A DNA stretch of 64,000 nucleotides, taken from assembly GCA_027943335.1 (NCBI GenBank), contig BSBK01007037.1:1018001-1082000 (forward strand), in the 5' to 3' direction. The position numbers were made by a program, and so were the translations under genes. Every line of letters starts with the position of its first letter. Position 1 is the first letter of the stretch. This DNA comes from Chamaecyparis obtusa. Taxonomy: Eukaryota; Streptophyta; Pinopsida; Cupressales; Cupressaceae. Below the pieces are notes generated by a model. That model worked only from the letters and a program-made list of their open reading frames with translations. It ran no database searches and was not told where the DNA came from. Below are positions 45,935 to 59,045 of this stretch, one piece after another.

Positions 45935-48900
45935 CAGTCTTGTGGAGGTTTGAACTCAGGGAACCACTTTGAAAGCCTCTATGCTTTGGCACTTGAGCCC
46001 ATCCTATTCTGCTCTTATAATTTTTTCAACACATTTGCAAAAATGTTTTTTTGTCTTCTGGGACTATCTTTGTCTAATGGACTCCACTCTGATGTTCCTA
46101 ACCTTAAATGGGATTAAAACTTAGTGCTCCTCTTCAATGCAGGTTGGGATCCTTCCTCATTTTTGCATTATGCTTCCATATGTCTTCTTCATCTTAATTC
46201 TTATCTTTGTGGACCTCCATCTATTCTGTACCAAACAACTTAATATTGTGCTACTAGGTTTGTTTAATAAGTTAATTTGGATAATGATTATTTTCCCCAA
46301 GAGCCATCACTTGTTGAAAATATTTGTACAGCCAATTCTAGAGCCATATAGTGATATTCACTTGACTCGAGTTCAGTAATGGAAAGCTGAAGAGTAAGAG
46401 GTGACTCACTGCTTTGCAATGGTGGAAATAAAATAAATAATAATATTAAATTTTTTACAATTTTTAAATTTTATGTAGTTTTTATTAGGTCGGGTTCTTG
46501 CTGAGTTTATGCAAGTCTTTTGTAGTAGTCTTGATTCCTTGCCTCATATTCACTTGTCACTAACCGATTCAAAAATGTCTATGTTCAGCAATTCCAACCT
46601 TGAGTGAAGAATGGCTCTTTTAATCATGTAACCACGAATATTTAATTTATTTTGTTTCAGGATGAAATTTCATGAAAGCCTCTTGATAGGCAACCATTGA
46701 CTACCTTTAATTGGATCTTTGGGATATTGGTTAGACTCCTAGTTGCCCAAACAAAACCTTTGTGACTGATACTTTTATTTAGTTTAGTGGCATCAATCAT
46801 TTTTATATCCAATAGAGAGTCTTTTCATGTTATAATGTGCTCTCAAGTTTGTTGTTTCTGTGGGAGACAAGTTTTTAATTGCATTCACCAATTTTTCAGT
46901 ACTATCTCTACCAAGTTTCATTCACAAGGTTTATGCCTCGTAGGAGTTCTTTTAAAATGTGATTCTCTTGTTTTCTAAATCACTATCAAGCTTTATTATG
47001 AAAATTTTCCTTTACTTATGATTCATATGTCACAATCATGTGATTTTATGGTCTATAATTCTAAATAAACCCCCTCCCGATGCTGGATAATTTAAGCTTT
47101 ACCCATAGTTGCTAGTCTGTAGGAAGACTGGAAGTCAAATTTCTATTGCCCATCAATCTCTGGTTTGAGCCTATAGCAACGTTCCTTATACATTTGGTTA
47201 TTTAGATTTGGGTTAAGACCATTCGGCATAGACTGTACTATCTACTAAGATGTCACACTGAATCTTCTCCACAACTGTAGCCACTTAGCCTAGTACCGTT
47301 GACTATCACAGAGACACTCTAATCTAATTGATCAAGTTAGATTAGGGTCAATCTAGAATGGTCATTCGATGGATTCACACAGCATGTACAATCGCCAAGG
47401 ATTCTTCAATGTGCCCAAGACTATCAAATTCAATCTATGATTCAATTTCAACCTTCCTGTTACTACACTACTGCAAACTTGTCTTCTTCTTACTGGTTAA
47501 ATACATGGAAAGTATCTACCTAGGGCATCAAATTTTGAAGCAATATGCCTCCTTCCACAGTCTAAGCACTTATATTATTAAAGTGCATAACCTTGGCTTG
47601 CTTCTCACCCAATGGCATTGGAATCTAATGGGGAAACTGCAAGTCAAGGTTCCACCTTCATGACAGAGCCAACTATAGATTTTCCCGAGCCGGTCTATCA
47701 GTGAGGTTGGGTTCTTGCGTAGATCAACACCAAATTTAAAATACAATGTTTGCAAAGTCTAGATAAATGAACTCTAACAAGAACTGTGGATGCACAAATG
47801 AACCTGCAGAGACATTAAAACTCTCTAACCATTACGTGATCGGGTTTGCTATGACAGTCAAGCCATGTGTTCAGTTCATAACCAACTATGTAAATGTAAA
47901 TAAAACTTGAAATTAAACAACAGTCAAAACTAAGATGGATTTGAATAAATAATGCATACAATGAACTTACAGAATGATCAATCCATCTACCTATTTTCAA
48001 TAGACAGAGTATGATAACAAAAATGTACTCAGAATATTTTTTGGGTTTCTTTTATTCAACACTTCTTTGAAGATCATCTCCTTGTGCCAATCTCGTGATT
48101 GGAAAAGGTTTAAAAACCACTTCCAAAAAGTCTTCCAACTAATCCAACCAACATGAAATTGGTTGTCGTCGTTGGAGAACCAGACTTACAATCTACTGAC
48201 CGTGTTGCAAAAAATTAACAACATTTCACAATCTGTGCAACTTTCAAGTGCAACTTTGTCAAGAATGCACTAAAACTCAATAACTACTTCCTAAAAGAAC
48301 TATGAGGGTGATCTAAGGTCTAGATCCCTCAAATTCCTTAAAACTAAAGAAAATAAACTAAAACATACTAAAACTAAGTTTAGCTATTCAGAGCCAACTA
48401 GGATCCACATGGACTAAGGGTCTCCTAGGCTCATAGGTATGCCTGAGGAACCCTTGACCATACAAAATGTAAAAAATGAAACAAAGAACTCTAATGGAGA
48501 TCCTTGTCATCTAGCTATAGTGTCAAGAGACTTAGTATAGCAAAAAAACTTAAATGAATTGGATGTAGAAGATACAAATGGAGGCCAACAAGATGACTCA
48601 TTTTTCAAAGGTTCATTATGATAAGAAACCTTCAACATTCATCAATGCTCTTTTGACCGTTGGTTTCTATGTTCTTCTATCTCATGAAATATGCATTCCA
48701 CATTTGATGAAATAGTTTTCACTTTTTGTTTTATTCATCTTTATTTCCTTTTCTTTCATGAGGCTCAATAGACTCTATCCTTAAAGGTTTTTTTTTCTTT
48801 TTGGCATGGGTTGTCCTCCCACCTCCCCTATTTCACAATCGACCATGCAATTTGTTTCTAGTACCCTTTGAGGGGTTCCCTTTCCTTTCTTCCATTTCAT

Positions 48901-49610
48901 GAGTTTTCTTTTCTTAGTTATATGCTACTTATCCTTAATTTTACCTTCTCCTTTCATACTTTCCACATCATTTTATTTGGTTAATTCATCATTTATTACA
49001 ATTTTGAATCCATGACATGTTCTCACCTTTTTTTCCCACAAATTTGTACTCCTTTAATTCACTATCCATCTTGCGCTTTACATTTAAAGTGTGTGCACAG
49101 CTTCCTTTATAGGGCTCGCCCGCATATTTCTGTTTTAGTTTCTTCTTATCTTTAAATTTTTCTAAGGGATTTGTTTATAGTAGACATACACTATCAAGAA
49201 GAGAAGAGGTTGTGATCAAGGATACACACCTCATCCATATGAGGGCATCCCTAAGAAAAACAAACAGTTCTTTGTAAGAAAGAATGTCACATGATAACTT
49301 GGTAGTGAAGTGAAGAAATCTCCACTTGGCTCTGTTATGGAGTTTAGACCTTAACTCCCAAGAAAAATATCACCAAGTATCCTCTTTGTCAACCTTCATT
49401 TTCTACTTAATTGATCTTTGATCTTGCATATTTCCCAGCAGAATCAATGAATGAACCATTTCTTCAATTTAGTAAAGAATGTCACAAAGAAAACTACATA
49501 TCTGTAGATCTTTTCACAAGCCCTTCTTGTATACAAATTTGAGAAGAAATCTAATTTTGTGGTAAAACAACTTCTGAAAAAAGAGATGAATCTTTTGACC
49601 ATGATCAATA
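45935..49610. other. No supported gene
   Basis: The first 200 bp repeat the sequence left of element C (33350-33537). The rest shows no domain, RNA gene or clear repeat. Short frames on both strands lack family resemblance. Confidence 0.45.
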
Positions 49611-49623
49611 GAGTTCATCACAT

Positions 49624-49995
49624 CTATTTTTTATCGTCCATACCCTGTTCCAAAGCTCCCATTTTGGCACACACTAGAAGTATGCTGACAAAGGTTATGG
49701 AATTTGGCTTTACATCTGCCAATTGCATTTGCTTAAAAATTTTAAAAGCCTTTTCAACAAATCTAGTTTGAATATATCCTGCAATCATGGCATTCCATGA
49801 GACCTCATTTCTTTGAGGCATTTTGTGAAACAGTTCACATGCCTTGTCTATGCTTCCACTTTTGGCATACATGTCCACCAAGGAAGTTGCAACCACAACA
49901 TTTGGAGAAAATCCTCTATCCTTCATGCTTTGATGGATATCTATGCCATGTTGTAGAGCGGCACCGGCTACAGTGCAATATATTTGCACCTGTAG
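49624..49995 (-). pseudogene. PPR protein fragment (PLS-type)
   Basis: About 120 codons without a stop carry pentatricopeptide motifs: a HGIDIHQSMKDRGFSPNVVV stretch, the TSLVDMYAKSGSIDKACELF motif, KMPQRNEVSWNAMIAGYIQ, and KAFKIFKQMQLADVKPNSIT. The order of motifs with VSWNAMIAGY is that of the PLS class of plant organelle RNA-binding proteins. Full proteins have many more repeats and often a C-terminal E/DYW part. Here both sides are lost: upstream the frame ends near 49995 and downstream it ends in a stop after QGMDDKK. It lies in the interior of the CACTA-bounded stretch and looks like a captured or stranded gene fragment. Confidence 0.88.
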
Positions 49996-52900
49996 AAAAT
50001 TGTGCCCCTATTTCCCATGCGCTACCATGCCTCCTCCAAAGCATCCTACCATACAGTTCGTATACAAAATCAATTTATTTTGACAAAATGAATATGAAAA
50101 TTATATTAATATTAAAATGAAGGGACTTATCTCCTTCGCACGTGTGCTGCACTTCTTTTTTTCACAAATGAAATAATGAAATGAGAAATGAAATTCACCT
50201 TTTTTTTTATCTTAGCAAGATCTTGCTAAGCATATTAATATTAAAATCTTGCTAAGTATAAATATAATATCTTTATATCATCTTTTAAAATTATGTAATA
50301 AATACTCTTTGCATAGGCACGACACATGGTCTGACTACCTCAGGGTGTATGACATAAACATTGGAGGAGGCATGGCATCCCATGGGACATGGGGGCACAG
50401 TTTTCTATGGGTGCAAATACCTATAACTGACTTTCAAACTAGTTGCCCATTAGTTCCCTTCTTCTTGCATTTTTTTGTACAAAACGTTGTAAAAGTTGTC
50501 ATTGCAACTTTCACAATTTTGTGCATTTGCTAACAACTAGACTTCAATCTTTAATCTAACCCCTAATACGTTGTTAAAGGTTTAGGTCTCATTAAGACTA
50601 CTTTAATTTATTCCTCTTTCAAACATGAAATTCTATTGGCATTAAGTGTGACAGATCTTAGCTTCCATCAATGAAAATATTTTAGATTGGTAATGGACAA
50701 GTCTTATTTCAATGACAATTATCCTTTGTTTTAGACCTCAATGAATTCTAACCAAAATCAGCTCATAAAATTAGAGTTGAAAAATGGTTGCAAATAAATC
50801 ATCCTTCTTCCACCAATATTCTACTCAATGTACAAGTAACGAGTCATTCCATTCAAGAAAGACCATGTCTGACAATATCAACCCAAAACAAAATAAGGAG
50901 TATACAGAATTTAGTGATCGTATCTTCCATTAGAGCCACTTCATATGCATAGGTGATGAACATGCATATTTTCCTTAGCATTATTGGGAGCTTACCCAGC
51001 AACACCTGTACTATTGTGAAAATCACCACAAATCTATTTGTTATTGGGTCTAGCATATACCTTCTATGATCAACTCTTATATGCACAGGTGATGAACATT
51101 CAAATTTTCCTAAGTAGTACTTTGAGTAGTCCTCGAACACATGTACTATTGTGAAAATCATCACAAGTCCATTTGTTGGAGGGCTACTCATAGTACACAT
51201 GTTTGGAGGTCTGAAGGAAACAAGAGAATTTGAAGAGTCATGAGAATTAAGATTGTACTTAATATAGGTAAGCTTCATTTAGTGGTACATTCAAACATGA
51301 AATAAACTAGATTAAACTAGTAAAACAAAGGACATAATGATTATAAGTAAACTAGTAAACCAAAGGACATGCTTTTACTACTAAGTCTCTGTTTGTTGGG
51401 CATACTAATTATAAGTACTTGACATATATCACAAATATTGCTAATTAAGGTTGGCGGGATGATTACGCCTATCCTTAAAAAAGACTGTCAAATCATTATT
51501 CTTTCAAATCAATGACCTATCGACGTATCCCTTGCAAGGGAGAGAAGCCAAACACATAAAGAACATGCACATAAACACGGCAACTGAAAAACTTAAATGG
51601 AATACACCAAGAAGTACCAAATGATGAATGTTCAATTTTTGTAATGGAAAAGCAATATCAGAACCGTCCATTTCTAGAACTTGATTTTTCTATAGTCCTA
51701 ATGATTTTTCTTATTTCTTGTCTGTGCTTGGTGACAGGATTTTGAACATTGTTGACATACTTAAATGGAATACATAATACCAAATGATGAATGCTCAATT
51801 GTTGTAATGGAAAAGCATCAGAACCGTCCATTTCTAAAATTTGATTTTGTATAGTCTTAATTATTTTTCTATAGTCCTAATGATTTTGGAAATTGTTGAC
51901 AAAGAGTGTTTCTTTTTTTTATTATAGTATAAATGATTTTTCTATAGTCGTAATGATTTTTCTTATTTCTTGTCTTTTGTCCCTTTTTGATTTCCTATGT
52001 CTGTGCTTTGTGACAGGATTTTGTCACCTTCTTTTGATGGTATATTTCATTCACTCTATGTGGAATACTCTTTTGTTCACTATTTTATTTCAGCTTGATA
52101 TTTCTTTCATTTTTCATATACACAAAGACTACACATGCTGATAAAAAAATGAGCTATTTGATTTAGGTTTACTTTTCATTATTGTGAATGGTTAATATTT
52201 CTGATGGTACTCCTTGGTGTATTTCATATAAAAATAATAAATGTAGTAATGATGGTGTGGTGCATTATTGATATAGGCTTGATGACTCTTGTCAATGTGC
52301 CAAACTATCAATGTGGTGGTGGGCAGTGTGTGTTGAAGACTTCACAAACACTGAACAACCCTAGACGATAATTTTGGTGCTACCCAAATAGAAAAAAGGT
52401 TGCTAATGTGTATGTATTTAATGTTTCTAATGTAAATACTATTCATTATAATATAAGAACTAATGTAGACTGGGCATCATAGGGAAATAATGGTTGCGGA
52501 TACTTTAGTTGGGTTGATGACAACTCATCTGCATCTATCCATTCATATCCACTTATTCACGATGAAGGATTTGAGTGCAAAACGTGTCAGGCTAGGGAAA
52601 ATTCTGAAATTATATTTTTACAATGCCTTCTCTGTATTGTAATCGCATATCTTTGTTGTGACCATATGCAGAGATGAACTCAGGAATTAGTTAGTTTAGT
52701 ATTTTCATATTGTAACTAATATTTTAATATGGATATGATGTAACTTCTCTTTACCTCAAGTGCGCATATATATGGTTTACATCTTTTTTTAGAATAATTC
52801 TTCGTGTATATGGCTCAAGTGAACCCCAATCTGCTATCAATCACATGATTTAATTTATAGTGTTTTCTTGGTTATTCCATTTGTTCCTTGACCTTGACTA

Positions 52901-53280
52901 TGGATTGACTATCATTTTCAAGCTTGAGCGAGGCTACATACCACACACCATCCGCATATTTGTACACAATGCTGATTTAGGCTGGAGGTAAACTACATGT
53001 GTCATGTAAACAACATGGTTGAATGCAATCTCTTTTTCTCATTTTCAAGAGTTTTCCCACCAATACAAGCGCAAATAATGCATTGAACGTAATCTACGGA
53101 TGATGCATGGTATGAAGTCTCGCTGAAGTTTGAGCATCCTCCCTTTATTCCAGTGAGGGATTGGAATGAGTTCATTTTGGATGCAAAGGAGAAAGGGGAT
53201 ACTCAAAGAGGAATTACACTGGAGCAAATGAGAGAAGAAGGTATAAACATGACAGCTGAGAAACATAAATGCAAATTCCA
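49996..53280. other. No supported gene; local duplications
   Basis: A ~125-bp segment (GTGATGAACAT...ACTATTGTGAAAATCA) occurs at 50950-51045 and again at 51085-51180. Another (AATACA...CCAAATGATGAATG...GAACCGTCCATTTCTA) occurs at 51598-51710 and 51768-51890. Text at 51540-51595 resembles the outer part of the foldback family at 54440-54490. Confidence 0.5.
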
Positions 53281-54200
53281 CAATAGCTAAGAAACGTAAT
53301 GTAGGAATCATGGTCACAATTTTTTGGAGACAACATAATTGAGTTGTATACCCAAGTGATGGAGTGCAACTTATGCACCTCTAATTCCAAGTTGACACTA
53401 TGGGATACAAAGACCATAGATAAGGAATAAATTTAGAGAGCAGAGCAGGGCCATAACAACCAAAATAATACAGGATGAACCTCAAGTTAAATGAGGCAAC
53501 TGCAAACATTTTAATATATTTTTATTATTAAATAATAAAATTTGCATATACTAGTGTTCTAAGCCCCCTCATTACATGATTTATTATTGTAAGCCCCCTC
53601 TAACTTACGCATATAGAAAATGAAACTACAGCCTATTGAGATTGAGATAAACCTTATAGAACAATAGCAGCTAGGAAGGATCGCTTGCCAACATCGATTG
53701 AATACATCTTTTGAATACATCTAGAGCTCATGAATACAAGGTGTAGCTCATGAATACAAGGTCCTCCAACAAATGTATTCAACATATGTTGGCAAGAGAT
53801 CCTTCCTAGCTTATGTTGTTCTATAAGGTTTGTCTCAATCCCAATAGGTTGTAGTTTCATTTTCTAGATGCGTAAGTTAGAGGGGGCTTACAATAATAAA
53901 TCATGTAATGAGGGGGCTTAGAATACTAGTATATGCAAATTTCATTATTTAATAATAAAAATCTATTAAAATGTTTGCAGTTGCCTCATTTAACTTGAGG
54001 TTTGTCCTATATTATTTTTATCGTTATGGCCCTCCTCCACTCTCTAAATTTATTCCTTATCTATGGTTTTTGGATCCCATAGTGTCAACTTGGAATCAGA
54101 GGTGCAGAAGTTGCACTCCATCGCTTGGGTATACAACTCAATTACATTATCTCCAAAAAAATGTGACCATGATGTCAACAATTATGTTTCTCAATTGTTG
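53281..54200. repeat. Foldback element 1: ~435-bp inverted arms
   Basis: The sequence from CAATAGCTAAGAAAC onward is the reverse complement of 54200 backwards, with scattered mismatches. The arms meet near 53740 with a spacer of about 55 bp that itself holds a 20-bp direct repeat (AGCTCATGAATACAAGGT). The arms include an odd GTAAGCCCCCTC phrase. No coding capacity. A tail of about 210 bp follows (54199-54407). Confidence 0.85.
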
Positions 54201-54407
54201 TGTCCCAGGACCCCTTATGACCCTTTATGACCATTTACAATCCCTAAGAATACATCTTAGAGGTCTTAAAATGTCGTAAAGGGTCATAGGAGGCTCCTAG
54301 GAGGGGCCAGATGAGCTTCCACCTTCACATGGTGGGCCGTGTTAAGTAGAGAATGTTATACTCTTCTCGAAACAAAGAGAAGCTCAATAATTTAAGGTCT
54401 TAGTCCA
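54199..54407. repeat. Tail of foldback 1, repeated after foldback 2
   Basis: GTGTCCCAGGACCCCTTATGA to AATTTAAGGTC is repeated at 54769-54973 with few changes. It contains its own inverted piece (GACCCTTTATGAC versus GTCGTAAAGGGTC). Confidence 0.8.
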
Positions 54408-54493
54408 TGGACAAATTAAATTAGACTTACTGTTTGAAACACATAAAAAACATGCACAGAAACACGACAACTGAGAAACATAAATGTAGATTT

Positions 54494-54973
54494 CACAATA
54501 GCTAAGAAACATAATTGTAGGCATCATGGTCACAATTTTTTGGAGACAACGTAATTGAGTTGTGTACCCAAGAAATGCAAAGCAACTTCTGCACCTCCGA
54601 TTCCAAGTTGAATACATCTGTTGGAGGAACTTGTATTCATGAGCAATAAATGTAGTCAACTTGGAATCAGAGGTGCAAGAGTTGCTCTGCATCGTCTGGG
54701 TATACAACTCAATTACGTTGTCTCCAAAAAATTGTGACCATGATGCCTACAATTATTTTTCTCATTTGTTGTGTCCCAAGACCCCTTATGGACCTTTACG
54801 ATCATTTACGATCCCTAAGAATACATCTTAAAGGTCTTAAAATGTCATAAAGGTTCATAGGAGGCTCCTAGGAGGGGCCAATTGAGCTTCCACCTTCACG
54901 TGGTTGGCCCTGTTAAGTAGAGAATGTTATACTCTTCTTGAAACAAAGAGAAGCTCAATAATTTAAGGTCTCA
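54494..54973. repeat. Foldback element 2: ~120-bp arms plus the shared tail
   Basis: Arms 54494-54617 and 54652-54773 are inverted copies of the outer part of foldback 1; its middle 300 bp per arm are missing. It is followed by the same tail as foldback 1. The two are therefore members of one family, the second internally deleted. Confidence 0.82.
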
Positions 54974-55230
54974 ATCCAAATTGAGTACCAGTGCAGAGAT
55001 GATGATTCAATAACCTATGTCTATAAAATCTTCACAAATATCTTTATCTTAGTTTCAGTAGTATTGAAAAAAATGAGTGGGTTTGACATTAGTGGTGGAT
55101 CTATTCTCTCTTATTTTTGTGTTCCTATCCTTAAAAGGTTGTAATTTCAAAGTAATTTTGGTGGAACTAAATATGTATTGCATGTAGGATTGAGGAAAGA
55201 AGATGTATAGCTGGAAATGGACAAGGATCT
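54974..55230. other. No supported feature
   Basis: Noncoding sequence between foldback 2 and the LINE fragment. Confidence 0.5.
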
Positions 55231-55620
55231 CTACCTTGTCATACGTGGTGAGAAGTATCCCCAAGAAATGGGAATGCTAAGGTGGAAATGGTGGGTGGTG
55301 GAGAGTGGCAGTCCGAGAAAGCCTTTCCCAAACTCTCCCACAACCCATTCAATCCTCAAAGCATCCCCCTCTTTCTTTAAGTAGCATATCAGCCGAACCA
55401 ATGCAACAGCTTCTAAGGGAAAGGCACCCACTTCTACCAATAAGATCTCATAAGGCACTGTGGTTTTGATTTTAAGGCTGCCAAAGCACTCTGATAACCC
55501 ATTTGTAGTTCTGATTTTGGCCTTAACATGTTCATATAGTCTGTGTATTGTTGTCCTTAGCACCATAGGTATTCCCAGCTCTTCCATTCTTTTCCATAGT
55601 TTGTGACGATTGTACATCAC
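55231..55620 (-). pseudogene. LINE (non-LTR retrotransposon) reverse transcriptase region fragment
   Basis: About 129 codons. YNRHKLWKRMEELGIP ... RTTIHRLYEHVKAKIRT resembles the part of plant LINE reverse transcriptase between the FDKV-type and GVKQG-type blocks. The next part (VPYEILLVEVGAFPLEAVALVRLI) resembles the region far downstream of the RT palm (phrases like PxEVLLxETG). The piece between, including the catalytic box, is missing, so it is an internally deleted remnant. Assignment is from motif memory. Confidence 0.6.
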
Positions 55621-56595
55621 AATTTCAACCTACATTGGTCGCAGAGTTAACGCTATAGCCAAAAATTCTTCCAAGATGAAGCAATGATTTTGACATTATT
55701 TCCGTCAATAGTTCAACCACTGTTGACATTGTAATTGCGACAAAGATTTCAAGTGTGGTATTTTCGACTAAAAAAATTTGACGATCATTGTGGTAGATTA
55801 TCTGACCAATAGGAGTCTAATAATTGACTAAACCTCGTCGAAAAAAAAGCTAAAATTTACTAGTGAGACATCCTAAAGCATGAGTAGAAATTCATAAAAA
55901 AATATGGCATGATCAACATGAAGTGATTTATAAGTGTAAGAATGCCAAACAAGTGACAATTCCATAGGTTCTTTTGAGAGGAATGTGATGTGTATCATAC
56001 TAGGCAATTTTGAGATAACAAATACATTACTTTGTAGACTTCATGAAGTGTAATGTTGGTGATAGTGTCATAGAAATAAGATTATTCATAGGTCAAGATG
56101 TCTGATGAATGATCAGTAATGAGTAAGATATTAGAGGCCTTCATGAGGGTGCACTCTTAAAAGATACAAAAATATGGCATAGATGCCTTTTATTTTCTCC
56201 AATGCCGTCCTAATAAGCCAAGCACTTTAAAAGCATGTTTTTCACATGGTCTATATGTATATAGACCAAGTTGGGATAGTTTAGAAGTAATGATTTTTTT
56301 TGGACAGAAACAAGCATCTAATCAGAAGATAAAAGAGTTGGAAGATGTTTCATTGTAACTTGAAGGTATTAGTGAATGTATGAATAAACACGTTTACTTA
56401 TTTTTAGCATGTTGCTAGTCCATTAGATCAATTTTTAGAGATGTGATGATGCAGATAAATTTTCAATAATGTGATCATAAGTTAAACAACTTTTTCCTAG
56501 AAAAAGATAAAATTATGTGTAAACTAGAAATTGGAATAATTACATAAAGATTCCCTAGCTTCATGTAATGTGAAGAACATAATAAGTACCTCATG
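55621..56595. other. No supported gene; another CACTA-like end at 55865
   Basis: AAATTTACTAGTG ends at 55865 and reads CACTAGTAAATTTTAGC on the other strand. Its sequence does not match the 31700 terminus beyond CACTAGTA. No partner end was found. Confidence 0.4.
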
Positions 56596-56765
56596 AATGT
56601 AATAGCAACAATGTATATAAATAGAGATCAAAATCTCAAACACTTATACAGTGATAAAAAACATGTTAGCAAATACACAATACATGATGCCCTGGCACAT
56701 TGCTCACGGGCCCTAAGTAGGTAACCAACAAGTACCAATAGCATAGAAGCATAAAACAATGCTAG
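56596..56765. repeat. Direct repeat, copy 1 (partner 58857-59010)
   Basis: About 150 bp (ATCAAAATCTCAAACACTTAT ... CCTGGCACATTGCTCACGGG ... AGTACCAATAGCATAGAA) occur again 2.26 kb downstream at roughly 90 percent identity by eye. The pair brackets the copia remnant but has no TG...CA ends, so I do not call it an LTR. Confidence 0.7.
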
Positions 56766-57059
56766 ATAAATTCTTCCCAATCACTTGATCTTATGGAATG
56801 TGGTGGACTATGGATTTGTCTCATTGATCGCCTCAAGAATCATTGCTAGAGTAAACATCTTTTGGAAGTACAAATCGGGTATTGTAGATTCCATCTACAT
56901 AATTGGGAGTATAGGGAAAGATGATCAAAGTTGAGTGGTAGGAGAATCTATTGCAAGCAAGGGATGGAATAGGGAAAAATTCAATGGAATAGGGAAAAAT
57001 TCACATAAGTGTAATAATTCTTAGGTGAAAGAAAATATGGAAGTGGCCTGGTGGAAGTA

Positions 57060-58630
57060 TAAGAGAGATATTGTCATGGAAGATATCTCTCTTTATAAAG
57101 ATTACTTGGATGAACAATTATATAAATGATAGTCCTTGGAATCATCATTCTATTTGATGGAATGCACTTCCAACTTAGATGCTAGCTTGTGATGAATTTT
57201 ATAAGGAATGTATGCCTAGGCATCATATCCAAACACTAAGAGATAAGAAATATTTGACTTTTCTTTCATCAAACCTTCATATGGAGTACACCCTTTGAGA
57301 ACTCAAGTCACTATTTAATATTTAGTTGATGATGTGTGTGACATAGGCAGCCACTTCTCCTTGGAAATTAACATCTACATACTTGACATGAATTATGCAT
57401 CTAGCTATTTACATAATGGCATTGTGCTTTCTTCTAGTAAATATTGGAAAATGTCCTGATGGTCCTGGTAAGGACCATAGGACCAAATTCATGTAATAGG
57501 GAAACATGATGCATAGGTTGGTTAGTTAGGATTTTAGAGATTTTGATGATGTAATAAGGTCACAAAATGACCCATGCTAAAGTTATAGGTCTATAGGAGT
57601 TTATTTGAATATAGTTTAAAAAATTCAAATATTTAAATCCTAACAACTAGTGTCATTTAGAAGGGAAAGCTTGTTGAAAGGCTTAAATGCATTTGTAAAC
57701 AAAGGAAACTAACTGCAATTGGTTGGAAAAATTTTCATACACCTTATATAGCCTGGTCAAGGCATAAGGAAAGAACAGTATAGAGGAGGAAGCATTTTGT
57801 ACAAACTGTGTTGTTTGGAAATAATAAAAGTAACCAATTTATGAAATTTCCTTATGGTAGTTTGATTTTCTATATTTCATAATTCTTTAATGGTTAATGA
57901 ACATTAATAAGTGTCAATGGAATCAATTTGCATGATTTAAAAAACTATTGTAGATTGTTTTTTCTCTGAATTTGCTAACATCGTATTAAATCTGAGTTTT
58001 TACTTAACTTTTTTGAGTTTCACGATGATCCCATGATCATTCCATGGATGTAAAGAATCGGTACTCATGTAATGAGCATGTTGTAACATATATGATATGA
58101 AAATAATCTTAAATTTTAAAGGAGTGTTGAAGTTTGGTGATCACTATATGCATATTGGTTGAAGGAACACCAAAATTGGAGGCTAATGTATTGTAGTAGA
58201 TAATCTACCATAAGGAGGGTACCTTTTTACGGTTGAAATAGTTAGTATATGTTGGATATATGGTGAACCAACATTTTTTTGGTTGATATTGGGTTTAGAA
58301 GGTGTACATTGAGTAGGCCCTAGTTTAAGGAGGGTTTAGAGGACAATTTGGGGATTTTGTATGTAGGAATCCTATAGAAACAAATTTGATTGTATTTTCC
58401 TCTCATTATTAAATTGTGAAATGTATCATATTTTGCACTGTAACATGATGTGGTGATTCATAAGGAATTGTTGAAACTCTTTGTTGACATACTTGCTTCC
58501 CTTGCCTGATCAAAGACATTTGAAATTTTTGAATGTCAGAAACACTTCATCCTTGCTTTTGATTTGGTAGAACCAAAGTAATTGAGAGCAGTCATCGAAG
58601 AAGGTGAGGAAAGGCTTTATTAATTGGAAA
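57060..58630 (-). pseudogene. Ty1/copia integrase remnant with a large internal insertion
   Basis: On the minus strand, 58620-58540 reads PFLTFFDDCSQLLWFYQIKS followed by KDEVFLTFKNFK, the copia integrase core around its first catalytic Asp. 58520-58450 reads SGKGSKYVNKEFQQFL, the usual second-Asp block with the Asp lost. 57290-57120 reads PYEGLMKEKSNISYLLVFGYDA, then KLASKLEVHS and NDDSKDYHL, the C-terminal integrase region. In family members the second and third blocks lie about 270 bp apart; here they are about 1.15 kb apart, so roughly 0.9 kb of foreign sequence is inserted between about 57440 and 58430. Several stops and frame changes are present. Confidence 0.72.
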
Positions 58631-58856
58631 GGCTTCTCAATGGATTTTTCCTACGATGTAGTCTTATTAGATCTAGCTTGGAGGACTCTCACAAGAGATT
58701 CCTCTAATTGTGATGTGAAATTCTCACATCAACCCATAGTCTACTTTAGGTTTTAAAGTTGTTTGTAAAAAAATGGGGGGATTTTTTTTGTGCTTCAAGT
58801 TTAGCATTTAGAAATTTAGGGTTTTGCAAGTTTTTGCTTAGTCACTGAGTTTGAAT

Positions 58857-59010
58857 CAAATGTATATAAACAGAGATCAAAATCTCAAACACTTATATAG
58901 TGATCAAAAATGTGCCAACAAATACACAATACATGATGCCCTGGCACATTGCTCACGGGCCCTAAGTAGATAACCAACAAGTACCAATAGCATAGAAACA
59001 TAAAACAATG
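58857..59010. repeat. Direct repeat, copy 2 (partner 56596-56765)
   Basis: See the partner copy. This one runs straight into the 43-bp tandem array. Confidence 0.7.
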
Positions 59011-59045
59011 TCAGACAAATGCAGGGTAAGGAAATCCTTACAGAC

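Noticed and set aside
55861..55868. TAGTG end at 55865 followed by AGA as the partner of the 31700 terminus
   Set aside because: Only CACTAGTA matches, and the following sequence does not align with the left terminus. The 59509 end matches over 18 perfect bases and beyond. It does show that AGA next to such an end can occur by chance.
56596..59010. Direct repeats as LTRs of the copia remnant
   Set aside because: No TG...CA ends, PBS or PPT, and the right copy lies too close to the integrase core to leave room for gag and protease.
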